A stretch of 64,000 nt of DNA from Croceivirga sp009797885 (lineage in GTDB: Bacteria; Bacteroidota; Bacteroidia; Flavobacteriales; Flavobacteriaceae): positions 3,658,001 to 3,722,000 of the forward strand of contig AP035880.1 of the NCBI GenBank assembly GCA_045866215.1, given 5' to 3'. Below the pieces are notes generated by a model, which did no database searches, had not been told where the DNA came from, and saw only the letters and a list, made by a program, of their open reading frames with translations. Position 1 is the first letter of the stretch. Each line of letters begins with the position of its first letter. This document shows positions 18,582 to 28,236 of this stretch, piece by piece. The position numbers and the translations under genes were made by a program.

Positions 18582-19607
18582 TTAATCTGTTTTCATAAAG
18601 GTCAAAATTTCTTCACCTTCTTCATCACTAAAAATCAAAGCCCGCCCATCAAAACGGAAGGTCCTGGTTTTTAATAGGGCCGCATCATAGCGTTTTGGCA
18701 CCTCCATCTCTGGACACATTTTTCGTGTAGACCCTATCTTCCCAAAAGATATGCTGTTTTCAGTAAGATCGGTTAGTGTTCCAAAGTAGTCGTTACAACC
18801 GTTGTTACCATAAATCTTCATCTCGGTTGTATTGATTTCCAGACGTGGTACAGGGACCATGCTGTTTATTGGGGAACCTTCTATCCTGACAGCTGACCAA
18901 ATATCATGAATCTTCGTTCTATTATTGGTTTTTCCGTGACTCACAAATGACACCATTACGTTTTTTTGCCCGTCGTATAGATTCAGAATGGAGTCATTGA
19001 CTTCATAAGAGGAAATCTTATCCAGGGAGGCGAGATATTGATTTTCCACATTGGCTTCGGCACAAATGCTGAGGGTGTTAAGCATATTGCTAAATGCTAT
19101 TGATTTGATTCCCAACTGTTTTATGGTTCCGTTATACCTGTTACACCCTCCATTTCCATGGATTTTCATTTCATCCAAATTAAAATCCAAAGTTGGAGGA
19201 GGTATTTTTTTATCTAAAAGAGTTCCGTGAATCCCTTTAAGCCGCCAATGTGCTTCCAATAAAGGCCTATGGTCCTGCCTTTTCTCCAATTCCTTAACAA
19301 GTACATATTTACCAATTGATTTATCCATTGGAGCAAGCACATTATCATTGGGTTTTTGCTCTAAAATCTCAACCTTCTTTAGATAACCTTCCTGAAATTC
19401 AAAACCCTCTATATCCGAATAAAATAGCTCCCATTCATCATTCGTCAGTTCAATGCTTTTATTTATCAGTAAGCAATTGGACGCTCCTGCACCTGATTCA
19501 CATGTCGTTTTAAAACCGCTTATCCATATAACGGATGCATTACCATTCTTTTTGGAACAAGAAACCGAGATTATTAGGGCAAACCCTATAGCGGACGCAA
19601 GTTTCAT
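18582..19607 (-). CDS. lipoprotein with DUF4377-like and two META domains
   Basis: A 341-residue lipoprotein with the lipobox at ISVSC (Cys17). The N-terminal about 95 residues resemble DUF4377 (SVIWISGFKTTCESGAGASNCL). Two META domains follow, each with the hallmark glycine-Cys-Asn strand: MKIHGNGGCNRYNG near residue 150 and MKIYGNNGCNDYFG near 267. META domains are linked to HslJ-type heat-inducible envelope proteins. It is likely attached to the periplasmic side of an envelope membrane, and lies just downstream of the next gene in the same leftward run. Confidence 0.85.
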   Translation of the reverse strand: MKLASAIGFALIISVSCSKKNGNASVIWISGFKTTCESGAGASNCLLINKSIELTNDEWELFYSDIEGFEFQEGYLKKVEILEQKPNDNVLAPMDKSIGKYVLVKELEKRQDHRPLLEAHWRLKGIHGTLLDKKIPPPTLDFNLDEMKIHGNGGCNRYNGTIKQLGIKSIAFSNMLNTLSICAEANVENQYLASLDKISSYEVNDSILNLYDGQKNVMVSFVSHGKTNNRTKIHDIWSAVRIEGSPINSMVPVPRLEINTTEMKIYGNNGCNDYFGTLTDLTENSISFGKIGSTRKMCPEMEVPKRYDAALLKTRTFRFDGRALIFSDEEGEEILTFMKTD

Positions 19608-19613
19608 ATTGAA

Positions 19614-20789
19614 TCAAGATTTTAATTTACGTTTTCCGATAACGTAGCCCAGATAAAACGGTAATCCAAGTACAACAATGAACAGTACTATAAAATAAAT
19701 GATCAAGCTACGTAATGTCTTTCCTAAACCCTCAAAAGCGTTTTCTATCCCGGTTTCCACTAGGGTGTCTGCTTTGGTTGTGAGGGCAGACCGTTCCCTT
19801 TTGATAATGGAATCCAAGGCAACCCGCTCGCGTTGCAACATGCTGTTTACGGATTGCACATCTGAAGATAGGCTCTGCATTGCAGAACCTATTTCATAAT
19901 TGAGATTTCTAAATAGTGGACCAATGTTATTTCTAAACTCCTTGATGGCATTTTCTATAGTTTCTGGGGAGTTCTCTGCCACTTGAATCAGTCGATCGAA
20001 TTGCCTGTCTATTTCAGCAATTTTGGCCTCAATATCCATGGAATCAATTCCCCTTTGGCGCAAAATCATTTCAGTCTTCCAATTAAGCCTTTTACCGGAG
20101 GCTTCGGAGTAATACCCAAAACGGTTTGTAGCGTCCGCAACCACCTCAGATAAGGTGCCTACCGTTTGTACCGCAATACTATCTGGAATTCGTTTAAACT
20201 CTAAATAAGATTCCCTAATGGATTTATGTTTAAACTCTTTTTGTAGTAATAGGGGTGTATTGTTGGCATATTCTTCTACAAAATCCTTGATTGTTCGGTA
20301 TTCACTTTTAGGTAATACACTGGCAGCAATTCGTTGAATATCTTCAATGTTTTGATCAACAGCCTCCAAAGCAATGATCTTATATTCTCCAAAGACACCA
20401 TCCAATTGTGGGCTTTCAAGTGAATTTTTCACTTCCAAAAAATAGGCCCATGTATCCATTAACGCTATTTTGGGTTCTGTTTGGAAGCTGATTTTGCCCA
20501 ATTCTTCCGATGTTTGAATTTTCCAATGTAAAGTGTTGATTGGAATCGTCTCATGGTCATTGGCCAGTTTAGTGATACTATCTGCTGCCATTTCCACCCT
20601 ATCCATGGCACCACGGGCGAAATTCTGGGTCAATAGCCTTGTATTCAATTCTCTAACACCTAGGGGCTTTTGCTCACTTTCTATTTTTACTAAAGAGCAC
20701 GATGCCATTGTTAGAAATACGATTAAAGATGGAAGGCAAATTGAAGCCCTCTTTCCCCTAACGATGCTTTTATTTATACTACTAATCAT
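19614..20789 (-). CDS. lipoprotein of unknown function with coiled coil and C-terminal helix
   Basis: This 391-residue protein has a lipobox (LTMASC, Cys31) after a basic N-terminus. A long helical region follows, with heptad-like stretches about 255-340 (IDRQFDRLIQ.., MLQRERVALDSIIKRERSAL). A C-terminal membrane helix lies at about 362-385, ending in basic GKRKLKS. A lipid-anchored, coiled-coil and membrane-anchored layout resembles a span linking membranes, or a chemoreceptor-like helical bundle, but I recognise no family. It runs directly into the META lipoprotein gene (6-bp gap). Confidence 0.65.
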   Translation of the reverse strand: MISSINKSIVRGKRASICLPSLIVFLTMASCSLVKIESEQKPLGVRELNTRLLTQNFARGAMDRVEMAADSITKLANDHETIPINTLHWKIQTSEELGKISFQTEPKIALMDTWAYFLEVKNSLESPQLDGVFGEYKIIALEAVDQNIEDIQRIAASVLPKSEYRTIKDFVEEYANNTPLLLQKEFKHKSIRESYLEFKRIPDSIAVQTVGTLSEVVADATNRFGYYSEASGKRLNWKTEMILRQRGIDSMDIEAKIAEIDRQFDRLIQVAENSPETIENAIKEFRNNIGPLFRNLNYEIGSAMQSLSSDVQSVNSMLQRERVALDSIIKRERSALTTKADTLVETGIENAFEGLGKTLRSLIIYFIVLFIVVLGLPFYLGYVIGKRKLKS

Positions 20790-20852
20790 ATTTAATGTAT
20801 TCTAAGCCGTGGACTTTTTTAATGTTCGTATAAGATTGGTTTTCGAATGGAA

Positions 20853-21950
20853 TCAGTATAAAAATTCAAAATTATTGACCCATAGCTCACTTCCGATAGC
20901 ACCGGTAAAAAAATCTCCCAGGGCACTGGAAGAAAACACTACCGTAACATGGGTAGGTGTCTCGGTGGCATCACCCCAAGACTCCCCTTCGCGAATATTG
21001 GCGTACGCAAATTCTGGTTCGGAAGGCGACAGTTCCCCATATTTTAGTTCAATTTCAAGACTACTCCAGTCGATTACTTCCGTTCCGCTTCTGAACCACC
21101 CTGTCCCTATTCGATCTATGTCATTCCCTTCCCTTTTTTCCAATAGCACATAGATGTCACATTGGTCCCCACCAATAAGAACATTACCGTCGGCATCCTC
21201 GTAGGACGGTCCAGGAAGATACCTAAAATCAACTTGAAATGCCCTGGGTCGCCCATTAAACGGTGTGCCAAAATCTATATTTGACCTGGGGTCCGTTGGA
21301 CTGGGAAATCCTTCTGTGAAGGTACCGGTAAAAAGGGTGGCTGCTGCCATTCGAACCAATAGGGGCGCTGCAACACTGGTCAGACGTACTGCCAAATCCC
21401 CGCCACCGAGGTCCTCTGGATTGGTGTTGGCATCCCCGGCTATGGCTACGGCCCTGTTAGCTGTGCCCCAGACCGTACTTTCGGCATTTTCACCAGGTTG
21501 CTGATAATCACCCACATTGTACCAAAGGTCAAAATTACTGTTTGGAAGCTGTGGATTGGGCAAAGCTGGAACGGCATTCACAGACCAAACAGCTGTTGAC
21601 CCATCCTCGGCAGTTACGGTATATAGTACAGTATCCTGGAAATCCTGGGCTTCCCCGCTTGAAGGGGAAATCGCCGCCAAATTGGATATTTGAATGGTCG
21701 AGGGAACCAAACCGGTCAGGTCGGCACCTTCACCCATAGGAATTACTATACTCCGCGCTTCTTGGTCTATAGTGGTTACACCCGCTTGACCCGGTAATTG
21801 GAAAACCTTGATTTCCTTAAAGGATGAAAGACCAAATCTATCTTCTTGTATGCATGATTCCAGCCCGATTACACACAATGCGGAAATAATAAGTAGGGCC
21901 CTATTCCTTTTTGCACTTCGGGGGTCAAAATTCTTTTTCATCGAAATCAT
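20853..21950 (-). CDS. PCMD-domain lipoprotein
   Basis: A 365-residue lipoprotein with lipobox GLESC (Cys33). Residues 35-125 form an Ig-like strand domain (IPMGEGADLTGLVPSTIQIS..VTAEDGSTAVWSVN) of the type often preceding PCMD. The C-terminal about 230 residues match the putative carbohydrate metabolism domain (PNSNFDLWYN..TVWGTAN.., FQVDFRYLPGPSY, final SELWVNNFEF). PCMD proteins in Bacteroidota are thought to bind glycans at the surface; the ligand is unknown. It is followed by the smaller beta-barrel gene upstream in the same strand (27-bp gap). Confidence 0.85.
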   Translation of the reverse strand: MISMKKNFDPRSAKRNRALLIISALCVIGLESCIQEDRFGLSSFKEIKVFQLPGQAGVTTIDQEARSIVIPMGEGADLTGLVPSTIQISNLAAISPSSGEAQDFQDTVLYTVTAEDGSTAVWSVNAVPALPNPQLPNSNFDLWYNVGDYQQPGENAESTVWGTANRAVAIAGDANTNPEDLGGGDLAVRLTSVAAPLLVRMAAATLFTGTFTEGFPSPTDPRSNIDFGTPFNGRPRAFQVDFRYLPGPSYEDADGNVLIGGDQCDIYVLLEKREGNDIDRIGTGWFRSGTEVIDWSSLEIELKYGELSPSEPEFAYANIREGESWGDATETPTHVTVVFSSSALGDFFTGAIGSELWVNNFEFLY

Positions 21951-21977
21951 GATAATGGACTTTAAAAATTAACGCGT

Positions 21978-22697
21978 TCAGAAATAATAGGCCAAACCCA
22001 GATTAAGCTGAAGAAGGTTGATTCTCAAATCTATGGCTGATTCCACGACTCTTTGACGGTTCTCTTCGTCATCATTTACCACCTCTTCTTCTATGCGTGT
22101 GGAAAAACCCGCAATATCAACCGTGGTTTCAAATGCCCAATTCCGGTCGAAGAATAAAACAAGTCCAGGGCTTACCCCAATTTCAATGTCAATGAATTCC
22201 CCTTCAATTTTGTTTATTTCATTTTCAATGAATTCCCTTTGTAAGGACTCACCTATGGTCACTCCCAATTCTGTTTGAATCAATATTTGCAATTGTCCCT
22301 TTCCTATTGGAATGTAATTACGCATATTAGGTGCAATTGATAAACCTTGTTCCACGCTCTTGGAAGTGACATTTGCTCCGTTCTCATCCAGAAAGGTTAT
22401 TTCTTCCTGTTCCCTACCATAGGCTGCGGACAGACCTAAGGTCATATTGTCTTTAATCGCATATCCTGCATTCCCTATTATCCTATAGTTATATCTGTCC
22501 TGGTCCTCAACCTGTCTAAAGAGTTGGTCTTCATTTTCTGCATTGCGTGAATTTAATGAGAACGTCAGCGAACTGTAATACCTGCCTTTGGTTATCCTAA
22601 ATGTAGGCTCATCAGCCATCAATGCATCTTGGGAATACCCCAATGAAACATATAGGAGCGCTACCAAAGTTGCGGACAATGTTTTATATCTTTTCAT
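21978..22697 (-). CDS. outer-membrane beta-barrel protein
   Basis: A 239-residue protein with a signal peptide (cleavage after SLGYSQ) and alternating beta-strands. It ends LQLNLGLAYYF, the aromatic terminus expected of Bam-inserted barrels. The number of strands suggests an 8- to 10-stranded barrel. It sits between the PCMD lipoprotein and the serine hydrolase with gaps of 27 and 12 bp, so it is almost certainly in one transcript with them. No specific function can be given. Confidence 0.78.
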   Translation of the reverse strand: MKRYKTLSATLVALLYVSLGYSQDALMADEPTFRITKGRYYSSLTFSLNSRNAENEDQLFRQVEDQDRYNYRIIGNAGYAIKDNMTLGLSAAYGREQEEITFLDENGANVTSKSVEQGLSIAPNMRNYIPIGKGQLQILIQTELGVTIGESLQREFIENEINKIEGEFIDIEIGVSPGLVLFFDRNWAFETTVDIAGFSTRIEEEVVNDDEENRQRVVESAIDLRINLLQLNLGLAYYF

Positions 22698-22709
22698 CAG
22701 CTCAGGAGA

Positions 22710-24014
22710 TTATTTGGACATTAAATATTTGGCTATGGCATGATAGGCCGGCAATGAAGTTGGGTCGATCTTGGCGTTTTTTGCCTCCGGATATGAAGCG
22801 AACCTCACCAGTACCATTTCGGCCAAGGGATCAATATAAATGGTTTGTCCATGCACGCCCCTAGCGGCGAAGGCACCATGCTCGTTATGGGTAATCCACC
22901 ACATGTTCCTGTAGCTCCAATTCTTTAACGATTTGCCATAAACGGACTGGTTAAATGCCACCTTATTTCCTCCATTCCTAATGTCCTCTACAAGACGTGA
23001 AGGGAGTATTTGGTTTTTATTGAATTTCCCGTTCTTGCGGACCATTTCCCCAAACAGCGCCATATCCCTCATGTTTGCACTGAACCCACCACCCGCAAAG
23101 GCAATTCCTGCACCATCAACCTGGAAGTAACCATCCACATGTGTGCCGAGGGGTTTCCAAATACGTTCGGACAATAGTTCTGAAAGGGGCTTTCCGGTTA
23201 CCCGGGAAATGATCCAACCCATTACATCCGTATTGATTGTTTTGTAGCCAAAGACCTCCCCATGCCCACCTTCTTTTTGAACCGTTACCAAATAATCGTA
23301 GTAATTATTGGGGCCATTATAGGAGGGCGGCTTTGGAAATGGATTGCCTGCAGCTGAAAATGCCCAGATTTCGGCATTCGGATTGGAATAGTCCTCACTA
23401 TATTTTAAACCTGTGGTCATATCCAGGATTTGTCTTATTGTCGCATCTCCAAATGCGGAATCACGTAACTCAGGAACATAATCCGATCCGGTTTTGTTTT
23501 CATCCAACAGACCTTCTTCTACAAGCAAGGCACCCAAGGTCCCGGTAAAGGTTTTGCTCACGGACATTGCAGCATGGACACCATTTGATTTTAAAGCACC
23601 AAAATATTTTTCATAAACGATTTTGCCCTTATGTAAAATCAGGATGCCATCAGTATAATTTCTTAGGAGGGATTCCTTCCAGGTCATTGGCTCGGTACTA
23701 TTCCAGGGGAGGAAGGTTACTGCATCAATATTTGCGTCGGGCTTTACTTTAAGCTCGTACCGATTGGTGGCTGCGGCTTTGACCTCAGTAGTTGGCATGA
23801 ATTGTCGCATGTGACAAACACTATAACGTAGGGCCGGGAACTGAAAGAAACTTCCATCAATAGCCGATATTATTTTTTCCTTTGGCGGTGGAAATCCTTG
23901 CATCCAACCTAATTTGGAAGGATTGGATTGCTCCGCCGTCAATGTTTCCTGGGTATTGGCCCTAATACAAATGAACATTGCGAGCGCCAATCCAATACTA
24001 ATTTTCCTATTCAT
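22710..24014 (-). CDS. secreted serine hydrolase, beta-lactamase/CubicO type
   Basis: A 434-residue exported enzyme of the class C beta-lactamase-like superfamily. A signal peptide spans about residues 1-22. The nucleophile motif SxxK is visible in AAMSVSKTFTGTLGALLVEEG near residue 150, and a later HGQTIYIDP motif corresponds to the third active-site element. These proteins include esterases and D-aminopeptidases, and the substrate cannot be assigned. It is the likely first gene of the PCMD/barrel run. An SDR gene lies 48 bp upstream, so the transcript may begin even earlier. Confidence 0.85.
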   Translation of the reverse strand: MNRKISIGLALAMFICIRANTQETLTAEQSNPSKLGWMQGFPPPKEKIISAIDGSFFQFPALRYSVCHMRQFMPTTEVKAAATNRYELKVKPDANIDAVTFLPWNSTEPMTWKESLLRNYTDGILILHKGKIVYEKYFGALKSNGVHAAMSVSKTFTGTLGALLVEEGLLDENKTGSDYVPELRDSAFGDATIRQILDMTTGLKYSEDYSNPNAEIWAFSAAGNPFPKPPSYNGPNNYYDYLVTVQKEGGHGEVFGYKTINTDVMGWIISRVTGKPLSELLSERIWKPLGTHVDGYFQVDGAGIAFAGGGFSANMRDMALFGEMVRKNGKFNKNQILPSRLVEDIRNGGNKVAFNQSVYGKSLKNWSYRNMWWITHNEHGAFAARGVHGQTIYIDPLAEMVLVRFASYPEAKNAKIDPTSLPAYHAIAKYLMSK

Positions 24015-24062
24015 CCCTTCAATTTTTTTTAATTATAAATGTGGTATGTTCACCAATTATTG

Positions 24063-24839
24063 TTAGTCTAAAGTTTGAATACCACCACCATTTACAAATA
24101 GTACCTGTCCGCTTACCCATTCCGAAATTGGAGCGGCAAAATAGAGCACTGCACCCGCAACATCCTCTACTTCGCCCAATCTTTTAATAGGGGTGCCCGA
24201 TAACATTTTGGCTTCGATTTCCGGAGTCAATACTTTGGATAGGGCAGCTGTTTTGGTAGCCCCCGGTCCAACAGCATTTACCCGGATACCATGGGGACCG
24301 TAGTCGAAAGCCAGATTCGCGGTCATATGATTCAAGGCCGCCTTGGCACTGGCATAGGCACTGATGTTGGGGCTTTTGTTGATGGAACCCATGGAGGTAA
24401 TGTTTACCATGGAGCCGTATCCCTTTTTCTCCATTTCTGGGGCACATAATTGTGATAGCCGCCAGGCACTGAACACATTGAGTTGAAAAACCCAGGCAAA
24501 CTCCTTAACTGATATCGCATAAGGGCTTTCCCTACCAGCGCCACCTCCTCCGGCATTGTTGATCAAAATCTCAATCCCACCAAAAACATCAACGGACGAT
24601 TTGACCAAATTGACCAAATCATCATCGTTCAATACATTACAACTTATGGCAATGGCATTTCCACCGTCCTTCTTTATTTCGTGGGCAACGGCTTCTGCGG
24701 CTTCCTTCCTCAAATCGGAAACAACCACATTGGCACCATGGGCGGCCAGAATCTTACAGCATGCTTTCCCAATTCCATTTCCTCCGCCTGTAACTATTGT
24801 GGTTTTATTGCTGCAATCAAAAAGATTGGAGTGGTTCAT
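24063..24839 (-). CDS. SDR family oxidoreductase
   Basis: A 258-residue classical short-chain dehydrogenase. The NAD(P)-binding TGGGNGIGKACC is near residue 18, NNAGGGG follows strand 4, and the catalytic Tyr and Lys are in YASAKAALNH. The C-terminal GQVLFVNGGG is typical. The resemblance is to the 7-alpha-hydroxysteroid/3-oxoacyl-ACP dehydrogenase group, but the substrate is undetermined. It is the probable first gene of a leftward run with the serine hydrolase. Confidence 0.9.
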   Translation of the reverse strand: MNHSNLFDCSNKTTIVTGGGNGIGKACCKILAAHGANVVVSDLRKEAAEAVAHEIKKDGGNAIAISCNVLNDDDLVNLVKSSVDVFGGIEILINNAGGGGAGRESPYAISVKEFAWVFQLNVFSAWRLSQLCAPEMEKKGYGSMVNITSMGSINKSPNISAYASAKAALNHMTANLAFDYGPHGIRVNAVGPGATKTAALSKVLTPEIEAKMLSGTPIKRLGEVEDVAGAVLYFAAPISEWVSGQVLFVNGGGIQTLD

Positions 24840-25037
24840 CCGAAAGTCATTTTTAACTACTAAAAGATAAGAAAAATCATACAGAATACCAGGATACCTG
24901 CACTAGCCCTGAACCTTTCCCCAAATTGAAAAAGGCAACCTACACATTGGGATAAAAACAAGATTTTGGGAACCGGATAAATGCCATTTTCCAAAAGAAA
25001 ATTAGCAATATTGATGCTGTGGAGGACTATACTGCGG

Positions 25038-26066
25038 TCATTTCCCTTTTAGCAAATTATAATGTAAACCAAAAGCCAGATTATTGAAGCCTTGAAAAGT
25101 GTAATCCAAGTTGATCTTGAATCGATTTAGCCGGACACTTGTGCCCAAACTTCCCCTTAAGCCGGAAATACTTGCCTGTACATCAAATGGATTTTCGAAC
25201 TGAATGGTCTCTTCCTGTGTACTGATAATGTACGTACCTTCCATAATATAATTGGATCTGCCCGTTACATACCCCAATCCACCATAGATGTTCCAAATGG
25301 GGAACTTTGTTGAGGTAAGAATCTCGAAAAGCCAGGAATTCAATGAGGCGTCAATGGACTGTGACTCGCCGGTCACAAAACCATCCGTTTCAAAATCGTA
25401 ATCTGCATCCAATCTGCTGAAAGCTGCAAATACCGAAATGGCCATCGGTAATTCCCCAAGACTTTTAAAGCTCTGGGTCAATTCATTTTTTAATCCAAAT
25501 CCAATAACCCCGATGGAGGCATCCTCAACGGAAAGCTTTGGAAAGAAGCGAAGGCTAAATTCTGAATTCATAGGCAATCCTAAACTAGCCTGTATAAAGG
25601 CATTGGGCAGTAAATTGGTGGAAAGGAGGCCTATACCCGTGGGCGCATCAAAAATGAACTCTTCACCATCCCGGGTGGCCACAAAAGTCACTTCAGATTC
25701 CTTACTGCCCAGTATGGTTGGAATCCTAACCAAGTTGCCCCCACCTAAAACTTCTAAATTATCAATAGCGCTGATATCGATTTCACGGGATAGTTTCTCA
25801 TTGGGAACAAAGGAGCCATTCGCAACCAAGGCAATATCCATTTCCCACTTTTGTTTTACCCGTGCCGTATTGTTCCAAGCACCCGTAAGTCCATATAGCA
25901 AACCTTCGCTCAAAGGCTCCAGGTAGATTGACGCCAGATCTTCTGCTGCTTCCACACCCAAAACCAAGTAACTCTTAATGTCAAAGTCGTCCTGGGCACT
26001 TAGTTTCAGTGATAGGAGTAAAAAGAGGAAGAAGGCTATTTTTCTTAAAGTGTACAATGAGCACAA
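25038..26066 (-). CDS. DUF6588-type outer-membrane protein (TTG start)
   Basis: A 342-residue exported beta-rich protein. The signal peptide (RKIAFFLFLLLSLKLSAQ) requires the TTG at 26066 or a nearby TTG; no ATG keeps it. Features such as EPLSEGLLYGLTGAWNNTA, PTGIGLLSTNLLPNAFIQASLGLP and GFGLKNEL match what I know of DUF6588. The C-terminus (NNLAFGLHYNLLKG) looks like a final barrel strand. It is probably an outer-membrane barrel of unknown role, and stands alone with about 200 bp on its downstream side. Confidence 0.72.
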   Translation of the reverse strand: MCSLYTLRKIAFFLFLLLSLKLSAQDDFDIKSYLVLGVEAAEDLASIYLEPLSEGLLYGLTGAWNNTARVKQKWEMDIALVANGSFVPNEKLSREIDISAIDNLEVLGGGNLVRIPTILGSKESEVTFVATRDGEEFIFDAPTGIGLLSTNLLPNAFIQASLGLPMNSEFSLRFFPKLSVEDASIGVIGFGLKNELTQSFKSLGELPMAISVFAAFSRLDADYDFETDGFVTGESQSIDASLNSWLFEILTSTKFPIWNIYGGLGYVTGRSNYIMEGTYIISTQEETIQFENPFDVQASISGLRGSLGTSVRLNRFKINLDYTFQGFNNLAFGLHYNLLKGK

Positions 26067-26443
26067 CGGATATTAAACTATAATTTGAACAACTTCATTC
26101 AGGGATTGGGATAATTGTCCGACTGCCCTTCGACCCTTTTATCCAGGCAGACAAAATCTTTTCCAAAGTCAACATGAACTATCTTTCATTGCCATTTTTT
26201 GGATATGGTCAATTGGATGGCGAATGAGGTCATTTGACTTTCCTCTGGAAGGTAAGAAATTTTACCAAGGTATGTATAAGTCTATGATGTGTTGGACCTG
26301 GGCCAATAGTATAGCCGACCAAATTAAGGAGTGGATTGCACGGGAACCTATTCAAGCCATTACCTATGGATTTAAGTAGTTGGGGGATCGTCTTAGGTAG
26401 TGTTGAATTCTTGGAATAGCTAGAAATCGGTTCGAGTGACATA
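26067..26443. other. non-coding gap of 377 bp
   Basis: No supported gene. A 70-codon frame on the minus strand (26230-26442) lacks any recognisable domain and is probably chance. It likely contains the promoter of the DUF6588 gene. Confidence 0.5.
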
Positions 26444-26887
26444 TTAATGCGTCGAATTCCCCCGGATCAAAATTTTGAACATTTCGGAATTTTTGGTTTT
26501 ACGTTCGGTAAACCCATATTTTTTATACAGTTCCCGTGTTTCCCTTGTGGCCATTACCCCAATATAAGCGTGTCTTGATGCTCCCGTTTCGAAAAAGCTT
26601 TCGATATGGTCCATGATCAGCTTGCCAACCCTTTTGCTATTGTAGTTTGGATGGACGATCAAATCCTGGATATTGAAATAGATGGCCCCATCACCAACAA
26701 CCCTGCCTATTCCTATCACATTGGGGCCATCCGAAACCACAACACAATGGACTTCTTTTCCGAAAGCGGCTTTTTCAAATTGATTCCCAACGGTATACCA
26801 ATCGGATTGATTCCTTAAAGACCGATACTCCTCCTGGCTTGGGGAGCGCTTTTCCACATGTAATTTTACACCTTCTTCAATTGTCAT
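26444..26887 (-). CDS. GNAT family N-acetyltransferase
   Basis: The frame extends to 27022, but the domain begins at the ATG at 26887 (MTIEEGVKLHVEKR), giving 147 residues, the usual single-domain GNAT size. The acetyl-CoA-binding strand and loop are IQDLIVHPNYNSKRVGKLIMDHI near residues 75-95, and the C-terminal YKKYGFTER strand is typical. The sequence GIGRVVGDGAIYFNIQDL is common in small GNATs acting on amines or proteins. The acceptor is unknown. It is a single gene. Confidence 0.85.
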   Translation of the reverse strand: MTIEEGVKLHVEKRSPSQEEYRSLRNQSDWYTVGNQFEKAAFGKEVHCVVVSDGPNVIGIGRVVGDGAIYFNIQDLIVHPNYNSKRVGKLIMDHIESFFETGASRHAYIGVMATRETRELYKKYGFTERKTKNSEMFKILIRGNSTH

Positions 26888-27060
26888 TTCAATAACCCAT
26901 TTTTTTTTGAAGTTTTTTAAAAGGAAAAAATTCATTCCTATCCTTTTTAATGACCAGGGGAGACGTTTAGAATCGGACCCCTGGCCATTGCTCAACCCAA
27001 CACAAATCCATCTCTTTGGCACAGCATTGATCAGTGCATTTTGGGTTTGTTTTCACTTTT

Positions 27061-28236
27061 TTAAAAGCTATATCTGAATCTCAGGAATATGCTGTTTCCC
27101 AGATTTCTAAATTCATCCTCCTGTTTCCCGTAGAAAATTTGACCCGTAACATCAAAGTCCCAGTTTTGGGAAATGTTATAAGTGAATTGTGGCGTTAGGA
27201 AAACGGAGTTCAGATCCACGGCATAGATAGAGGCCATCGACCCCGTAATGGCAGGCGTAAAGGTCTTGGAAAACTGACCAAATAAGGACCATTTGTTTGG
27301 CATTAGGTTTTTGGCATCTATCGTAGCATTGTTCATTAGGGAACCCCCGAAAAAATCAACATTGCCCACCCCATCGCTATTGTAAAGTGTTGAGATATTG
27401 ATGGAAATGTCATTGGCGAAGTAATAATCAAATGAAATGGACCCAACAAGGGCATTGTTCCCCTCAGAACGGTCGTTCGGCATAAAATAGCTTAGCTCCC
27501 CTTTAAAACCTACGTCCTTAATAACCCCTTCCCATCCTATTCCCAGCGTAAGGTCGTTCAAAAACTTGGCTGCTATGAGTTGAAAGTCGTACTGGTGTTT
27601 ATTGAAGTTGTACTTAATGGCCACCGTGTTTTCCCTCCATACTTTCGCATAACTGATGGCAAATTCAAAACTGGAATCCCCAGAGGTAAAATACTTTGCC
27701 CTTAACGCATCTGCCCCCGGGCGTTCTTCATAATCAAAATCCAAAAAATTATAGGCATTGAAAAGATCGTTGGGGTTCCAAACCAAATTCTTTCCCCAAT
27801 TTATACGTTGGCGCCCTATGACCAACTGCCATTTTTCTTTGTGATAATCCACGTATAGGCGGTCTATTGTCGAAAGCATGAGTATTGCCGGTTCATGAAT
27901 CAACAGGGCATCCAGGTTGATATCCTGGTTGGGGTTCTCCACGGATTGGACAAAGTTTGGAAAGGACCTAACCGAAGCACCCCAAAATACCCTGTTGCGC
28001 AGTTCGAGGCCCAAGGTGAAATCATCATTGGCATACAACCTCATATTCGTCCGGTTATGGATGAGGTTATCGTTGGCAATACTATCCAACGAAATGAAAC
28101 TGGAGGTATTTAAAAATTTCACATAACCGGATACATTCAAGTGGTCCGAAGCCCAGTTTTGTTTGTCCTGCGCCGCCAAGTTGATGACCAATGCAAAACC
28201 CAGAATACAGAAAACTATGTGCTTTTTTGGTCTCAA
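27061..28236 (-). CDS. outer-membrane porin-like beta-barrel, last gene of Lol-like operon
   Basis: A 391-residue exported protein with a signal peptide (cleavage after NLAAQ) and a long series of amphipathic strands ending NSIFLRFRYSF, a Bam-type C-terminal Phe. The stretch WQLVIGRQRINWGKNLVWNPNDLFNAYNFLDFDYEERPGA-like (about residues 135-180) resembles outer-membrane barrels annotated near DUF1302. The TTG start overlaps the stop of the ATPase gene by four bases (TTGA), implying translational coupling. As the only outer-membrane member of the operon, it may be the exit or acceptor component for what the ABC machinery extracts. Confidence 0.78.
   Translation of the reverse strand: MRPKKHIVFCILGFALVINLAAQDKQNWASDHLNVSGYVKFLNTSSFISLDSIANDNLIHNRTNMRLYANDDFTLGLELRNRVFWGASVRSFPNFVQSVENPNQDINLDALLIHEPAILMLSTIDRLYVDYHKEKWQLVIGRQRINWGKNLVWNPNDLFNAYNFLDFDYEERPGADALRAKYFTSGDSSFEFAISYAKVWRENTVAIKYNFNKHQYDFQLIAAKFLNDLTLGIGWEGVIKDVGFKGELSYFMPNDRSEGNNALVGSISFDYYFANDISINISTLYNSDGVGNVDFFGGSLMNNATIDAKNLMPNKWSLFGQFSKTFTPAITGSMASIYAVDLNSVFLTPQFTYNISQNWDFDVTGQIFYGKQEDEFRNLGNSIFLRFRYSF

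Noticed and set aside
26230..26442. 70-codon frame between DUF6588 and GNAT genes
   Set aside because: Composition and sequence look random and no domain or signal is seen.
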